Shown: piece after piece, positions 42,126 through 51,674 of the stretch | Layout: every line of letters starts with the position of its first letter | How positions within the stretch are numbered: position 1 is the stretch's first letter | Origin: Pseudomonadales bacterium | Lineage (GTDB): Bacteria > Pseudomonadota > Gammaproteobacteria > Pseudomonadales > Azotimanducaceae | Direction of reading: 5' to 3' | DNA: 64,000 bases | NCBI GenBank assembly: GCA_028281885.1 | Contig: JANQJA010000011.1 | Coordinates: 193,200 to 257,199 of the forward strand | Position numbers and translations under genes: made by a program | Notes under the pieces: generated by a model | What the model saw: only the letters and a program-made list of their open reading frames with translations | Told to the model about the DNA's origin: nothing | Database searches by the model: none

Positions 42126-43142
42126 ATGGAAAGGGTCAATGTCGCCATCGTCGGGGCGACCGGGGCGGTTGGCGAGGCGATGCGGGAGATTCTGGAGGCA
42201 CGCCAGTTCCCGGTAAACCAGCTTCATCTGCTGGCCAGCGAGCGTTCTGCCGGTACCCGATTTTCTTTCGCGGGCGGGTCCGTGGTGACCCGGAACCTGG
42301 ACGAGTTTGATTTTGTCGATACCCAGATTGCACTGTTTTCGGCGGGTGGCGACGTGTCGGCAATTCACGGGCCAAGAGCTGCCGCGGCAGGCAGCGTCGT
42401 CATCGACAACACGTCACACTTTCGGCGGGACCCGGAAATTCCCCTGGTCGTGCCCGAAGTGAACCCGCATCGTATTGCGGATTACGCGCGTCATAACATC
42501 ATCGCCAATCCAAACTGCTCCACCATCCAGATGCTGGTTGCGCTGAAGCCTATCTATGACGCGGTGGGCATCAAGCGGATTAACGTTGCCACCTACCAGG
42601 CGGTCTCTGGCGCGGGACGTCAGGGCGTTGAAGAACTGGCAGGACAGACAGCGCGGCTGCTGAATGGCCTGGAGGTTGAGTCGAAGACGTTCAGCAAACA
42701 GATCGGGTTTAACGCGATTCCGCACATTGGCGGGTTCCAGGAGAATGGCTATACACTGGAAGAAATGAAAATGGTCTGGGAAACGAAGAAGATCTTTGAA
42801 GACGAGGCCATTGAGGTGAATCCCACCTGCGTTCGTATTCCGGTGTTCTACGGTCATTCAGAGGCCGTACATGTTGAAACCGTGAACCGGATATCTGCTG
42901 CCGATGCGAAAGAGTTGTTACGGCAGGCGGAAGGCGTTGAGTTGATCGATGAAACTGCTGATGGTGGTTATCCAACACCTGTCCCCAATGCGGCGGGAAC
43001 TGATCCGGTATTCGTTGGTAGAATCCGGGAGGATATCTCTCATGACAATGGTCTGAATCTTTGGGTCGTCTCCGACAACGTGCGTAAAGGTGCGGCCCTA
43101 AACAGTATACAAATCGCCGAACTTCTGCTAAAAAGGCTGTAA
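42126..43142 (+). CDS. asd: Aspartate-semialdehyde dehydrogenase
   Basis: About 338 residues, reducing aspartyl phosphate to the semialdehyde for lysine, diaminopimelate, methionine and threonine. NADP-binding VAIVGATGAVGEAMREIL is at the N-terminus; the catalytic cysteine is in NPNCSTIQMLVAL near residue 130; YQAVSGAGRQGVEEL near 155 and the catalytic His in PVFYGHSEAVHVE near 245 follow. The start is the ATG at 42126; the open frame runs 27 codons further upstream through the lysR-asd gap without homology. fimV begins 119 bases downstream. Confidence 0.94.
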   Translation: MERVNVAIVGATGAVGEAMREILEARQFPVNQLHLLASERSAGTRFSFAGGSVVTRNLDEFDFVDTQIALFSAGGDVSAIHGPRAAAAGSVVIDNTSHFRRDPEIPLVVPEVNPHRIADYARHNIIANPNCSTIQMLVALKPIYDAVGIKRINVATYQAVSGAGRQGVEELAGQTARLLNGLEVESKTFSKQIGFNAIPHIGGFQENGYTLEEMKMVWETKKIFEDEAIEVNPTCVRIPVFYGHSEAVHVETVNRISAADAKELLRQAEGVELIDETADGGYPTPVPNAAGTDPVFVGRIREDISHDNGLNLWVVSDNVRKGAALNSIQIAELLLKRL

Positions 43143-43261
43143 ATTGCGGCACTTAACGTAACATCCAAAGACCATTTCGAGGTTCCGAAACGACGATCTT
43201 GAAAGCGGTGAGATGAGTTGCGTGGGGCGCCGATTTTTTGCGCTTGAGGAGAAGTATAAAA

Positions 43262-45826
43262 ATGGTACGACGGCTCTTGTTGCTCAGCGCGCTTGTCGCC
43301 TTTAGTGAGGTTGTCTTTGCTCTCGGTCTCGGTGACCTGGAACTGGAGTCAGCACTGAATCAGGAGTTTGCTGCTGAGGTCGAACTGACCAACGTTCGCA
43401 ACCTCGAACCACAGGAAATTCTCCCCGGACTTGCCACGCAGGAAGACTTCGACCGGATCGGAATCGAGCGCAACTATATTCTCACTGATCTTCGATTTGC
43501 GGTGATTACCAACGACGCCGGTAATCTGGCAGTGCGTATCACCAGTACTCGCCCCATCGTTGAACCGTTTCTGAACTTCCTCGTTGAGGTGCTCTGGCCG
43601 AGCGGTCGGATTTTGCGCGAGTACACCGTCCTTCTGGACCCGCCGGTATTTGGCCAGCAGGGGATTGAACGAATCACCGCACCCTCATCGACGCCCGCTG
43701 CCGCCTCGACATCCGCGCAACCTGCCCAGCCTGCTCCCGCGCCACAACCTGCCCCTGCCGCTCCTTCGCGTCCGCGTCTGGAAGAAGGAACGCGTAGCGG
43801 TGACGAATATGGTATGACCGGACCGGGTGATACCCTTTGGAAGATCGCCCTGAGTGTCCGTCCGAACGACTCCGTGTCCGTACAGCAGATGATGTTGGCA
43901 TTGCAGCGGGCCAATCCCGATGCATTTATCAACGACAATATCAATCTGCTCAAGGCCGGGCACGTGCTGAGAATCCCGGGAATGCGCGAGATTCGGGAAG
44001 AGACGTTTGCATCAGCCGTTGAGAAGGTGCGGGAACAAAACGATGCGTTCGCTGCCTATCGCGGTGGCCGAACTGCGACGGCTCAACTTGACGCTACACC
44101 TCGGCGAACCACGGGCAGCGCGAGCGGAACAGGTTCTCCATCGGATGGTGAACTGCGTCTGCTCGCGTCCAGCGACGCGGCCGGGGAACGAGCCGGCAGC
44201 GGTGGTAGCAGCGAAGGGATGCAGCGACTGCAAAACCAGCTCTCTGTTGCTGAAGAAGACCTCGATAGGGCGCGCCGCGCCAACTCGGAACTCAATTCCC
44301 GACTGTCCGATCTTGAGGATCAGCTGGAAACCCTGAATGAAATTGTCCAGTTAAAGGACGACCAGCTTGCTGCGCTGCGTGCGGAAGTTCAGCGCATGCA
44401 GACTGAGCAAAGCGTGGCACCGGCGCCTGCAGCGCCGGCATCGTCGAGTGGTTCGCTACTGACGAATCCACTGGTGCTGGGAGTTCTTGTCCTGATCCTT
44501 GTGGTCGGTGCTGCGGCAGGGCTTATCTTTATGCGTCGTCGTAACCAGGCTGATGATTTCGACGATGAGGAATTTACCGCGATTGCCGAGGAGGCTGAGC
44601 CACTCGAAGAAGAACCGGCGGAAGAAGAAGAGCCGGCACTAACGGTTGAAGAGGCTGAGGAAGATGTTTCGCCGCAGACGTCTGATGTGATCAGTGAAGC
44701 GGAAATCTACATTGCCTACGGCCGTTTCCCGCAGGCGATCACATTCCTGCAAAACGCGATCGAGTCAGAACCCGGTCGAGCAGACATCCAGCTTAAACTG
44801 CTCGAGGTCTATGTTCAGACTGAGGACGCAACCGCCTTTAACCTGCAGCTTGAACAACTGCGTGCGCTCGGCGACGAAGCGGCGCTCAACCAGGCACTTG
44901 AACTGCAGCGTCAGATACCAGGTGCGGCAGAGGATGCTGCGGCAGCGATGGACGCGACCGTTGTCAGCAGTGAACCGGTGGCGGCCATTGAAGAGCCCGC
45001 GGACGATGACGATGACCTGTCATTTGATCTCGATGACCTGGACTCGGAAACAGAGGATGACACGCTCGAACTGGGTGACGACATCGATCTGGATGGGGAC
45101 GACACGGTTGAACTTGAGGACGCGGACCTGGACCTGGATCTGGATCTCGAGGCGGACGGATCCGATGACGAGATCGAACTTGATCTCGGCGACGACGACG
45201 ATGAAATCGAACTTGATCTGGGTGGCGAGGACGATGAGATTGAGCTCGATCTTGGCGATGACGATGACGCTTTGAATCTCGATGAAGCAGATGCTGGTGA
45301 TAACGCGTTGGATCTGGGCGATGATGAAATCGAGCTTGACCTGGATGACGACGACGATGCGATTTCGCTGGACACCGAGGATCTTGATGACATGGACCTC
45401 GACGCCGAACTGGAACAGGCGGCAGCCGCAACAGCCGATGACGACGAAATCGAGCTTGATCTGGGTGATGACGACAGTATCGAACTGGACCTGGATGCGG
45501 CGGATGACGACATCGATCTGGGCTCGGATGATGACGACGGCATTGAACTGAATCTCGACGACGATGACGATGCCATCGAGCTAAACCTCGATGACGATGA
45601 TGACGATGCGCTGGATCTCGGTGGCGATGATGATCTGGAGATCGACCTCGGCGATGACGATGAACTGAATCTTGATGAAGATGCCAGTACCAAACTGGAT
45701 CTTGCGAGGGCCTACATCGATATGGGTGACAGTGACGGTGCCAGGAAGGTCCTTGAAGAAGTTGTCAACGAAGGAGACGACAGCGAAGTTCAGCAGGCCA
45801 ACGAACTGCTTGAACAGATTTCGTAA
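43262..45826 (+). CDS. fimV: FimV-family peptidoglycan-binding protein
   Basis: About 854 residues. A signal peptide (RRLLLLSALVAFSEVVFA) precedes the FimV N-terminal domain (LGLGDLELESALNQEFAAEV). A LysM domain (GDTLWKIALSVRPNDSVS, about residues 190-240) binds peptidoglycan, then a coiled coil (about 320-380), one membrane helix (about 397-424) and a cytoplasmic part. The cytoplasmic part has a TPR-like section, a very acidic repeat region (about 580-805, many IELDLGDDDD units) and the conserved FimV C-terminal TPR motif (KLDLARAYIDMGDSDGARKVL). FimV/HubP proteins act at cell poles in type IV pilus assembly, twitching and polar signalling. GAGGAG lies 11 bases before the ATG. Confidence 0.92.
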   Translation: MVRRLLLLSALVAFSEVVFALGLGDLELESALNQEFAAEVELTNVRNLEPQEILPGLATQEDFDRIGIERNYILTDLRFAVITNDAGNLAVRITSTRPIVEPFLNFLVEVLWPSGRILREYTVLLDPPVFGQQGIERITAPSSTPAAASTSAQPAQPAPAPQPAPAAPSRPRLEEGTRSGDEYGMTGPGDTLWKIALSVRPNDSVSVQQMMLALQRANPDAFINDNINLLKAGHVLRIPGMREIREETFASAVEKVREQNDAFAAYRGGRTATAQLDATPRRTTGSASGTGSPSDGELRLLASSDAAGERAGSGGSSEGMQRLQNQLSVAEEDLDRARRANSELNSRLSDLEDQLETLNEIVQLKDDQLAALRAEVQRMQTEQSVAPAPAAPASSSGSLLTNPLVLGVLVLILVVGAAAGLIFMRRRNQADDFDDEEFTAIAEEAEPLEEEPAEEEEPALTVEEAEEDVSPQTSDVISEAEIYIAYGRFPQAITFLQNAIESEPGRADIQLKLLEVYVQTEDATAFNLQLEQLRALGDEAALNQALELQRQIPGAAEDAAAAMDATVVSSEPVAAIEEPADDDDDLSFDLDDLDSETEDDTLELGDDIDLDGDDTVELEDADLDLDLDLEADGSDDEIELDLGDDDDEIELDLGGEDDEIELDLGDDDDALNLDEADAGDNALDLGDDEIELDLDDDDDAISLDTEDLDDMDLDAELEQAAAATADDDEIELDLGDDDSIELDLDAADDDIDLGSDDDDGIELNLDDDDDAIELNLDDDDDDALDLGGDDDLEIDLGDDDELNLDEDASTKLDLARAYIDMGDSDGARKVLEEVVNEGDDSEVQQANELLEQIS

Positions 45827-45838
45827 TCAGGTGGAGAC

Positions 45839-46642
45839 TTGTCCCAGAGCCTCGCGCTAGTTGTCTCGTATCGCGGGACTGATTATCACGGATTCCAGTA
45901 CCAAAGCCCGTCAATCCCGACGATCCAGGGTGATCTGCAACAGGCACTGTCGCGAGTTGCAGACGAACGGGTAGAGGTCACCTGCGCCGGTCGTACAGAT
46001 ACCGGCGTCCATGCCACCCATCAGGTTGTGAGCTTCTCGACGGGCGTAGATCGTCCGCTGCAGGCCTGGATCAGGGGTACCAATCGTTACCTGTCGAACG
46101 ATGTCGCGGTCACCTGGGCCGGCGAGGTCGGGCCCGATTTCAGTGCGCGCTTTTCCGCCGAGTATCGACGCTACTTCTACCTGATTGACAACCAGCCGAT
46201 CCGCTCGCCGATGCTAAGCGATGGCCTGACGCACGAATGGAGACCCCTGGACCACCATCTTATGGCACGGGCGGCGCGGGCGCTGGTTGGCGAGCATGAT
46301 TTTACGTCGTTTCGTGCGGCTTCCTGCAGCGCGAGAACCGCGGTGAGGCGAATATCGGAAATCGACGTTCGCCGGCTGGGAACATTGGTTGTGATTGATG
46401 TGACCGCGAATGCCTTTCTGCATCATATGGTGCGTAATATTGCAGCTGTCCTGATTGAAATTGGCGCTGGCAAGCGTCCGGACAGCTGGGCGGGGGATCT
46501 GCTGTCGCGGCGAGATCGCAGTGAAGGCGGGGCCACGGCCGCACCGAATGGCCTGTATCTGGTAGACGTGGGTTATCCGGCAAGCTTCGGATTGCCGGCG
46601 GGCCCAGACCTGCCACACCTGTATTCGATTCTGGCGACCTGA
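45839..46642 (+). CDS. truA: tRNA pseudouridine(38-40) synthase
   Basis: A 267-residue enzyme that makes pseudouridine in the anticodon arm of tRNAs. The catalytic aspartate is in CAGRTDTGVHATHQVVSF near residue 50, and YRRYFYLIDN and HHMVRNIAAVLIEIGAG are further family motifs. It starts with TTG at 45839, four bases after AGGTGGAG, 12 bases past the fimV stop. Order fimV-truA-trpF is the conserved Pseudomonas arrangement. Confidence 0.94.
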   Translation: MSQSLALVVSYRGTDYHGFQYQSPSIPTIQGDLQQALSRVADERVEVTCAGRTDTGVHATHQVVSFSTGVDRPLQAWIRGTNRYLSNDVAVTWAGEVGPDFSARFSAEYRRYFYLIDNQPIRSPMLSDGLTHEWRPLDHHLMARAARALVGEHDFTSFRAASCSARTAVRRISEIDVRRLGTLVVIDVTANAFLHHMVRNIAAVLIEIGAGKRPDSWAGDLLSRRDRSEGGATAAPNGLYLVDVGYPASFGLPAGPDLPHLYSILAT

Positions 46643-46683
46643 TAAACTCCCGCGCCTTCGAGCAAGGTCAAAAGCGAACCAGA

Positions 46684-47316
46684 ATGCGAACGAGGGTCAA
46701 GTTCTGCGGGATTACCAACGAGACGGACCTGCGGGCCGCGGTTCGGGCTGGTGCTGACGCGATTGGTTTTAACCTGTTTTCGTCCAGCTCCCGGTATGTT
46801 GAACCTGAGGCATGTGCGGCTTTGCTGGCGCTGGTTCCGGCATTTGTAACAAGAGTTGTGCTGGTGGTGAACGCCGAGGCGAGCTATGTCCGATCGCTCT
46901 GCGACCGATTGTCGTTTGATCTGCTTCAGTTTCACGGCGATGAAGACGAAGGTTTCTGCCGGATGTTCGATCGCCCTTATATCAAGGCGTTGCGAATCGG
47001 ATCGCAGGCTGATGTCGATGAGGGAGTCTCTGGTTATCCGTCAGCCAGTGCACTGATGTTTGATGCCAGGGTAAAGGGTCAGTTTGGTGGCACGGGGGCA
47101 ACATTTGACTGGCATCTGGCAAAGAACATCGAAATGCCGCTGATTCTTGCCGGTGGACTGGATCCCGACAATGTGGGCGCGGCGATACGGACGGTACGTC
47201 CCTGGGCGGTTGATGTGAGCAGCGGCATTGAAAGTGAACCTGGAAGGAAGGATCCGGCAAAGATGCAGGCGTTTGCCCGCGCAGTGGTCAAGGCAGATGG
47301 AGTGACTGATGGGTAA
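46684..47316 (+). CDS. trpF: Phosphoribosylanthranilate isomerase
   Basis: A 210-residue TIM-barrel enzyme of tryptophan synthesis. [15 protein letters not shown] near the N-terminus carries the catalytic Cys, [13 protein letters not shown] near residue 80 and the catalytic Asp in [15 protein letters not shown] near 120, and [18 protein letters not shown] near 180 binds phosphate. It overlaps trpB by eight bases. Separate trpF (not fused to trpC) next to truA is normal for Pseudomonas and Xanthomonas relatives. Confidence 0.94.
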   Translation: MRTRVKFCGITNETDLRAAVRAGADAIGFNLFSSSSRYVEPEACAALLALVPAFVTRVVLVVNAEASYVRSLCDRLSFDLLQFHGDEDEGFCRMFDRPYIKALRIGSQADVDEGVSGYPSASALMFDARVKGQFGGTGATFDWHLAKNIEMPLILAGGLDPDNVGAAIRTVRPWAVDVSSGIESEPGRKDPAKMQAFARAVVKADGVTDG

Positions 47317-48529
47317 TATTGGTGACAACGAGCGTTTCGGGGCCATGCCCGATGATACGGGGCACTTTGGTGCGTTTGGCGGGCGCTTTGTCTCGGAAAC
47401 ACTGATGGCAGCCCTGGGCGAGCTTGAAAGGGAGTATGCCAAGCTCAAGAATGACCCGGAGTTCAATCGACAGTTTCAGGATGATCTGGCCAATTACGTT
47501 GGCCGGCCCTCGCCGCTGTATTTTGCCGAGCGCCTTACTGAAGCTGTTGGTGGCGCTACCATCCTGCTCAAGCGTGAGGACCTGAATCATACCGGTGCTC
47601 ACAAGATCAATAATTGTATTGGTCAGGCGTTACTCGCCAAACACATGGGCAAGCCTCGTGTTATTGCCGAGACCGGTGCAGGCCAGCATGGCGTTGCAGC
47701 AGCTACCGTGGCGGCTCGATTCGGCCTTGAGTGTCACGTCTACATGGGCAGCGACGACATCGAGCGCCAGAGTCTCAACGTTTACCGCATGAAATTGCTG
47801 GGCGCTGAAGTCGTACCGGTGACGAGTGGTTCGCGTACATTAAAGGACGCGCTTAGCGAGGCGATGCGTGATTGGGTCACCAACATTGACAATACCTACT
47901 ACATTATTGGCACGGTGGCCGGGCCACATCCCTATCCGATGCTGGTACGAGATTTTCAGGCGGTGATCGGCCAGGAAACGAAGGCCCAGTGCCAGCGAAT
48001 GTTCGGGCGACTGCCTGATATGTTGATCGCCTGTGTGGGTGGTGGTTCCAACGCGATGGGCATGTTCTATCCGTTTCTCGAAGATACAGATGTCCGGCTG
48101 ATCGGCGTTGAGCCCGCGGGGAAGGGGCTCGAAACCGGTTTACATGCGGCGCCGTTGTCACGAGGCGAGGTGGGCGTTTTACATGGCAATCGTACCTATT
48201 TGATGCAGAACAGTGACGGTCAGGTACTGCCCACTTCATCGATCTCTGCAGGACTGGACTATCCGGCGGTGGGGCCGGAACACGCCTGGCTGAAAGATAT
48301 CGAGCGGGCAGAATATGTGGCTGTCGATGATGAGGAAGCAGTGGATGCCTGTCGTCGCCTTAATCGACTGGAGGGAATTCTACCTGCACTCGAGTCTGCC
48401 CACGCCGTGGCGTACGCGATTAAGATCGCGGCGACCATGTCGCGAGATGAGATTGTCGTGATCAATTTGTCGGGGCGGGGTGACAAGGACATTCCGACGC
48501 TTGCCGAGATCGATGGCATATCGTTGTAA
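47309..48529 (+). CDS. trpB: Tryptophan synthase beta subunit
   Basis: A 406-residue PLP enzyme joining indole and serine. The PLP lysine is in [20 protein letters not shown] near residue 97, the catalytic Glu region [15 protein letters not shown] near 115, and the phosphate-binding glycine loop [12 protein letters not shown] near 240. It belongs to the standard TrpB1 type, the partner of TrpA. Its start lies inside trpF and trpA starts 18 bases after its stop. Confidence 0.96.
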   Translation: MGNIGDNERFGAMPDDTGHFGAFGGRFVSETLMAALGELEREYAKLKNDPEFNRQFQDDLANYVGRPSPLYFAERLTEAVGGATILLKREDLNHTGAHKINNCIGQALLAKHMGKPRVIAETGAGQHGVAAATVAARFGLECHVYMGSDDIERQSLNVYRMKLLGAEVVPVTSGSRTLKDALSEAMRDWVTNIDNTYYIIGTVAGPHPYPMLVRDFQAVIGQETKAQCQRMFGRLPDMLIACVGGGSNAMGMFYPFLEDTDVRLIGVEPAGKGLETGLHAAPLSRGEVGVLHGNRTYLMQNSDGQVLPTSSISAGLDYPAVGPEHAWLKDIERAEYVAVDDEEAVDACRRLNRLEGILPALESAHAVAYAIKIAATMSRDEIVVINLSGRGDKDIPTLAEIDGISL

Positions 48530-48547
48530 ATAGTAGCGGGGGATGTT

Positions 48548-49354
48548 TTGAGTCGTATTGAAGGTTGCTTCAGTCGTCTTGCTGATGACGGCCGAAAAGC
48601 ATTGGTCACCTACATCGTCGCCGGCGATCCATCGATCGAGAAAACGATCGATATCATGCACGCCATGGTGGCAAACGGCGTCAGCATGATTGAACTTGGC
48701 ATGCCTTTTACTGATCCGGAGGCAGAGGGTCCGGTGATCCAGCTGTCCCAGGAACGGGCGTTGGTGAACGGTGTGACCCTGCAGGACGTGCTGTCGGTGG
48801 TGGCAGGATTTCGCGAACAGGATGATGAAACGCCGATCGTTCTGATGGGTTACGTGAACCCGGTAGAGCATATGGGTTATGACGCGTTTGCCAGCGCCGC
48901 GGCGGATGCGGGCGTGGACGGTACCATCATCGTCAACCTGCCCCCGGAAGAGGGCGAATTGCTGGACCAGTCACTGATTGCCGCTGGTATCGATCCCGTC
49001 TATCTGCTGGCGCCGACCACGACCGAGGCCCGGGCTCGCATGATCTTTTCGCGAGCGCGGGGATTCGCCTACTACGTCTCTCTCAAGGGTACGACGGGTG
49101 CATCGACGCTGAATGTCAGTGAGGTGGGCGCACGTCTCGAGGTGCTACGCCCGCTTGGAGATCTGCCGATCGCGGTGGGATTTGGCATCAAGAACGGTAA
49201 GTCTGCACGTGAGGTGGCGGATGCTGGTGCCGATGGTGTTGTTATCGGTGCTGCCGTCGTTGGTCTGATTGAGTCCTGCCAGAATGAACCGGATCGAATC
49301 ACTGATGTGGTTGGCGGTTTTATTCGAGAAGTACGCGAGGCCCTGGACGGATGA
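48548..49354 (+). CDS. trpA: Tryptophan synthase alpha subunit
   Basis: A 268-residue TIM-barrel subunit that releases indole from indole-glycerol phosphate and feeds it to TrpB. Catalytic Glu49 is present (MIELGMPF). The second catalytic position, Asp60 in Salmonella (LADGP), is Glu60 here (EAEGPVIQ). The phosphate loop VGFGIKNGKSAREV near residue 215 and YYVSLKGTTGAS near 178 are intact. The start is TTG at 48548 with GGGGAT upstream. Its stop overlaps folC by four bases; in related genomes accD sits between them. Confidence 0.93.
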   Translation: MSRIEGCFSRLADDGRKALVTYIVAGDPSIEKTIDIMHAMVANGVSMIELGMPFTDPEAEGPVIQLSQERALVNGVTLQDVLSVVAGFREQDDETPIVLMGYVNPVEHMGYDAFASAAADAGVDGTIIVNLPPEEGELLDQSLIAAGIDPVYLLAPTTTEARARMIFSRARGFAYYVSLKGTTGASTLNVSEVGARLEVLRPLGDLPIAVGFGIKNGKSAREVADAGADGVVIGAAVVGLIESCQNEPDRITDVVGGFIREVREALDG

Positions 49355-50589
49355 ACCTGCCGGAGTGGCTTGAGCATATCGAGCAGCTCCACCCGCGCGC
49401 CTGGGACCTGGGACTGGAACGAGTCGCCGCTGTCGCCGAAAGGCTGGACCTGGTCCATCCGGCAACCCGTGTCGTGCTGATTGCTGGTACCAACGGTAAG
49501 GGTACGACCTGCGAAGCGATTGACCGGTTGTGCCGTGCCGCTGGCCTGTCGACCGGCAAGTCAACATCGCCACATCTGGTTCGGTTCAACGAGCGAATCG
49601 TTGTCGATGGTCAGCCGGCACCAGACGATGAAATTATTGCGGCGTTTGATGCCATCGAGGCGGCACGGCAGGAAATCTCCCTCAGCTATTTTGAATTTGC
49701 TTCTCTGGCGTCGATGTTCATCTTTCGTCAGCGACAAGTCGATGTGGCGATCCTCGAGATTGGACTCGGCGGTCGACTTGACGCAATGAACGTAGTCGCG
49801 CCTGATGTCTCGGTGATTACCCGTATTGCGCTTGATCACCAGCAATGGCTCGGTGATACGCGCGATGCGATTGGTTATGAGAAGGCGGGTGTGATGAGGG
49901 CAGACCGCCCCTGCATTGTTGCTGATCGAGATCCGCCTGCGACGCTGGCCGAATACGGGCATGAGATCGGTGCAAAACTATTGTTTGTGGGCCGGGATTT
50001 TGAAGCTGATGAGGCGGGCCGCTGCCGACTGTCGGGCGTAAGTGAGACTTTACAGTTACCCCTCGATGGCCTGGATGTCCCATTCGAGAATCTGCTGGCC
50101 GCGGCCCAGGCGGTCAGTTGCCTTGGGATATCTGTTGGACAGGCACAACTGGACGCGGCGCTGACCGATTTCGAACTACCCGGGCGTCAGCAGTGGCTCA
50201 GTCAGCCTCGACCGATGCTGCTGGATGTGGCGCACAATCCTGATTCGGCGGCATGGCTTGCGAGACGACTGGCGGCAATGGCCGGGCAACGATGGCATGC
50301 CGTATTTGGTATGTATGCTGACAAGGCAATTGACGCAGTGGTGGCGATGCTGGCACCGCATGTCGAGGCTTGGTACCTGGCGGGTATGGAGGATAGCCGG
50401 GGTGCATCGCTTGATGCGCTGGAAGCGTCAGTGAAGAGCTGTCATGGGTTCGTCGCGGGTAAATATGATAAAGTAGCGGACGCATTCGACGCAGCAGCAG
50501 CGGATACGGCTGACGGGGGTTCTATTCTGGTTTTTGGCTCCTTTCTTGTCGTCGGTGGGGTGCTGGAGCACCTGAACGAGCACTCATAA
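49351..50589 (+). CDS. folC: Bifunctional dihydrofolate/folylpolyglutamate synthase
   Basis: A 412-residue Mur-ligase-type enzyme adding glutamate to dihydropteroate and folates. The P-loop is VLIAGTNGKGTTCEAIDRL near residue 48; STGKSTSPHLVRFNERI near 70, EIGLGGRLDAMNVV near 140 and LLDVAHNPDSAAWLARRL near 290 are family signatures. Its ATG overlaps trpA by four bases (ATGA), so it is coupled to the trp genes. dedD follows three bases after the stop. Confidence 0.94.
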   Translation: MNLPEWLEHIEQLHPRAWDLGLERVAAVAERLDLVHPATRVVLIAGTNGKGTTCEAIDRLCRAAGLSTGKSTSPHLVRFNERIVVDGQPAPDDEIIAAFDAIEAARQEISLSYFEFASLASMFIFRQRQVDVAILEIGLGGRLDAMNVVAPDVSVITRIALDHQQWLGDTRDAIGYEKAGVMRADRPCIVADRDPPATLAEYGHEIGAKLLFVGRDFEADEAGRCRLSGVSETLQLPLDGLDVPFENLLAAAQAVSCLGISVGQAQLDAALTDFELPGRQQWLSQPRPMLLDVAHNPDSAAWLARRLAAMAGQRWHAVFGMYADKAIDAVVAMLAPHVEAWYLAGMEDSRGASLDALEASVKSCHGFVAGKYDKVADAFDAAAADTADGGSILVFGSFLVVGGVLEHLNEHS

Positions 50590-50592
50590 CCC

Positions 50593-51150
50593 GTGGATAA
50601 CAGACTCAAACAGCGTGTCACCGGTGCAGTCGTCCTGACTGCGCTTGCGATCATCATCCTGCCCATGTTGCTGGATGGGTCGCGGGAAGATCGAGCGCGG
50701 GTCATCGCAAGCATTCCTGAACCACCCGTGGTGGAACTGGACAGCCTTCGGTTTGAGGATATCGAGCGACAGATCGATGCGCTTGTGGCCGAGGGTGAAG
50801 CGGCGTTACCGAAAGTCACGGTGGATACCGTTGATTACAGCGCACAGCCGGCGGAGACGCTAACACTCGATCAGAACCAGCTGCCGGTAAGCTGGAGCCT
50901 GCAGCTCGCCAGTTTCGAAAATGAAGACAATGCCCGCAGTCTCAGGGCGTCACTTCGCGATGCCGAGTACCAAACCTATATTATTCGTGCTGACACGGAC
51001 GCAGGGGAGCGCTTTCGTGTTTTCGTGGGACCCGTATTGCAACGCAGTCAGCTGGCTGAAATGGGTCAGGCGATTGAACAAAAGTTTGCACTCAAAGGGC
51101 GTGTCGTTCGGTATGAAATCCAAGATGACGCGCGCCAGCTGGGTGGTTAA
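50593..51150 (+). CDS. dedD: SPOR-domain cell-division protein (DedD-like)
   Basis: A 185-residue inner-membrane protein. A short cytoplasmic start (DNRLKQRVTGAVVL) leads into one membrane helix (about residues 10-28), a linker, and a periplasmic SPOR domain (about 98-178; SWSLQLASFENEDNARSLRASL) that binds denuded glycan strands at the septum. The start is GTG at 50593. The location folC-dedD-cvpA-purF is conserved across Gammaproteobacteria. Confidence 0.87.
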   Translation: MDNRLKQRVTGAVVLTALAIIILPMLLDGSREDRARVIASIPEPPVVELDSLRFEDIERQIDALVAEGEAALPKVTVDTVDYSAQPAETLTLDQNQLPVSWSLQLASFENEDNARSLRASLRDAEYQTYIIRADTDAGERFRVFVGPVLQRSQLAEMGQAIEQKFALKGRVVRYEIQDDARQLGG

Positions 51151-51156
51151 AGGGGC

Positions 51157-51660
51157 GTGCTGGATATTCTGCCCATTGTGGATTGGTTGATTCTGGGAGT
51201 GATATTGATTTCCGCAGCGATCAGTTTAATACGAGGTTTCGTCCGGGAGGCGCTGTCGCTGGCGACGCTCATTGCCGCGATCGTTGTTGCTCGCGTGTTT
51301 GGCAGCCAGGTTGCAACACTGTTTGAAGAATACATTGGTCAGCCATCGCTGCGGCTGCTGGCGGCCTATGCCCTGTTGTTTGTTTTTACCATGATCGTGG
51401 GTGGCCTGATTAATCACCTGCTCGGCCAGTTGGTCGATGCCACCGGCCTGACCGGTACGGACCGTTTGCTGGGTGCCCTGTTCGGTGTGGCGAGGGGCGC
51501 GCTCATTATCATTGTGGCAGTGGCGATCTTGTCGCGTATGCCGGTAACGGAAGACAGCTGGTGGCAGGAGTCGAAACTGATTCCATCATTTGTGGATGCT
51601 GCCAATTCGATCCAGTCAATGATTTTTTCCTCTCACACGACCGATGAACAGACGACGTAG
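51157..51660 (+). CDS. cvpA: CvpA family membrane protein
   Basis: A 167-residue inner-membrane protein with four predicted helices (about residues 8-28, 32-52, 65-88 and 103-123). ISLIRGFVREALSL near residue 20 is the family signature. CvpA is needed for colicin V production in E. coli and has been linked to envelope stress tolerance. The start is taken as GTG at 51157; a GTG at 51178 is an alternative. It lies directly before purF, as in E. coli. Confidence 0.88.
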   Translation: MLDILPIVDWLILGVILISAAISLIRGFVREALSLATLIAAIVVARVFGSQVATLFEEYIGQPSLRLLAAYALLFVFTMIVGGLINHLLGQLVDATGLTGTDRLLGALFGVARGALIIIVAVAILSRMPVTEDSWWQESKLIPSFVDAANSIQSMIFSSHTTDEQTT

Positions 51661-51674
51661 GAGCGTAATTTGAT

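Noticed and set aside
45160..45680. Tandem DNA repeats that could suggest a CRISPR or satellite array
   Set aside because: They are irregular, in frame, and encode the acidic repeats of FimV; there are no uniform spacers.
44911..45693. A Ser/Arg-rich 260-residue open frame opposite fimV
   Set aside because: It comes from reading the Asp/Glu/Leu codon repeats of fimV on the other strand.
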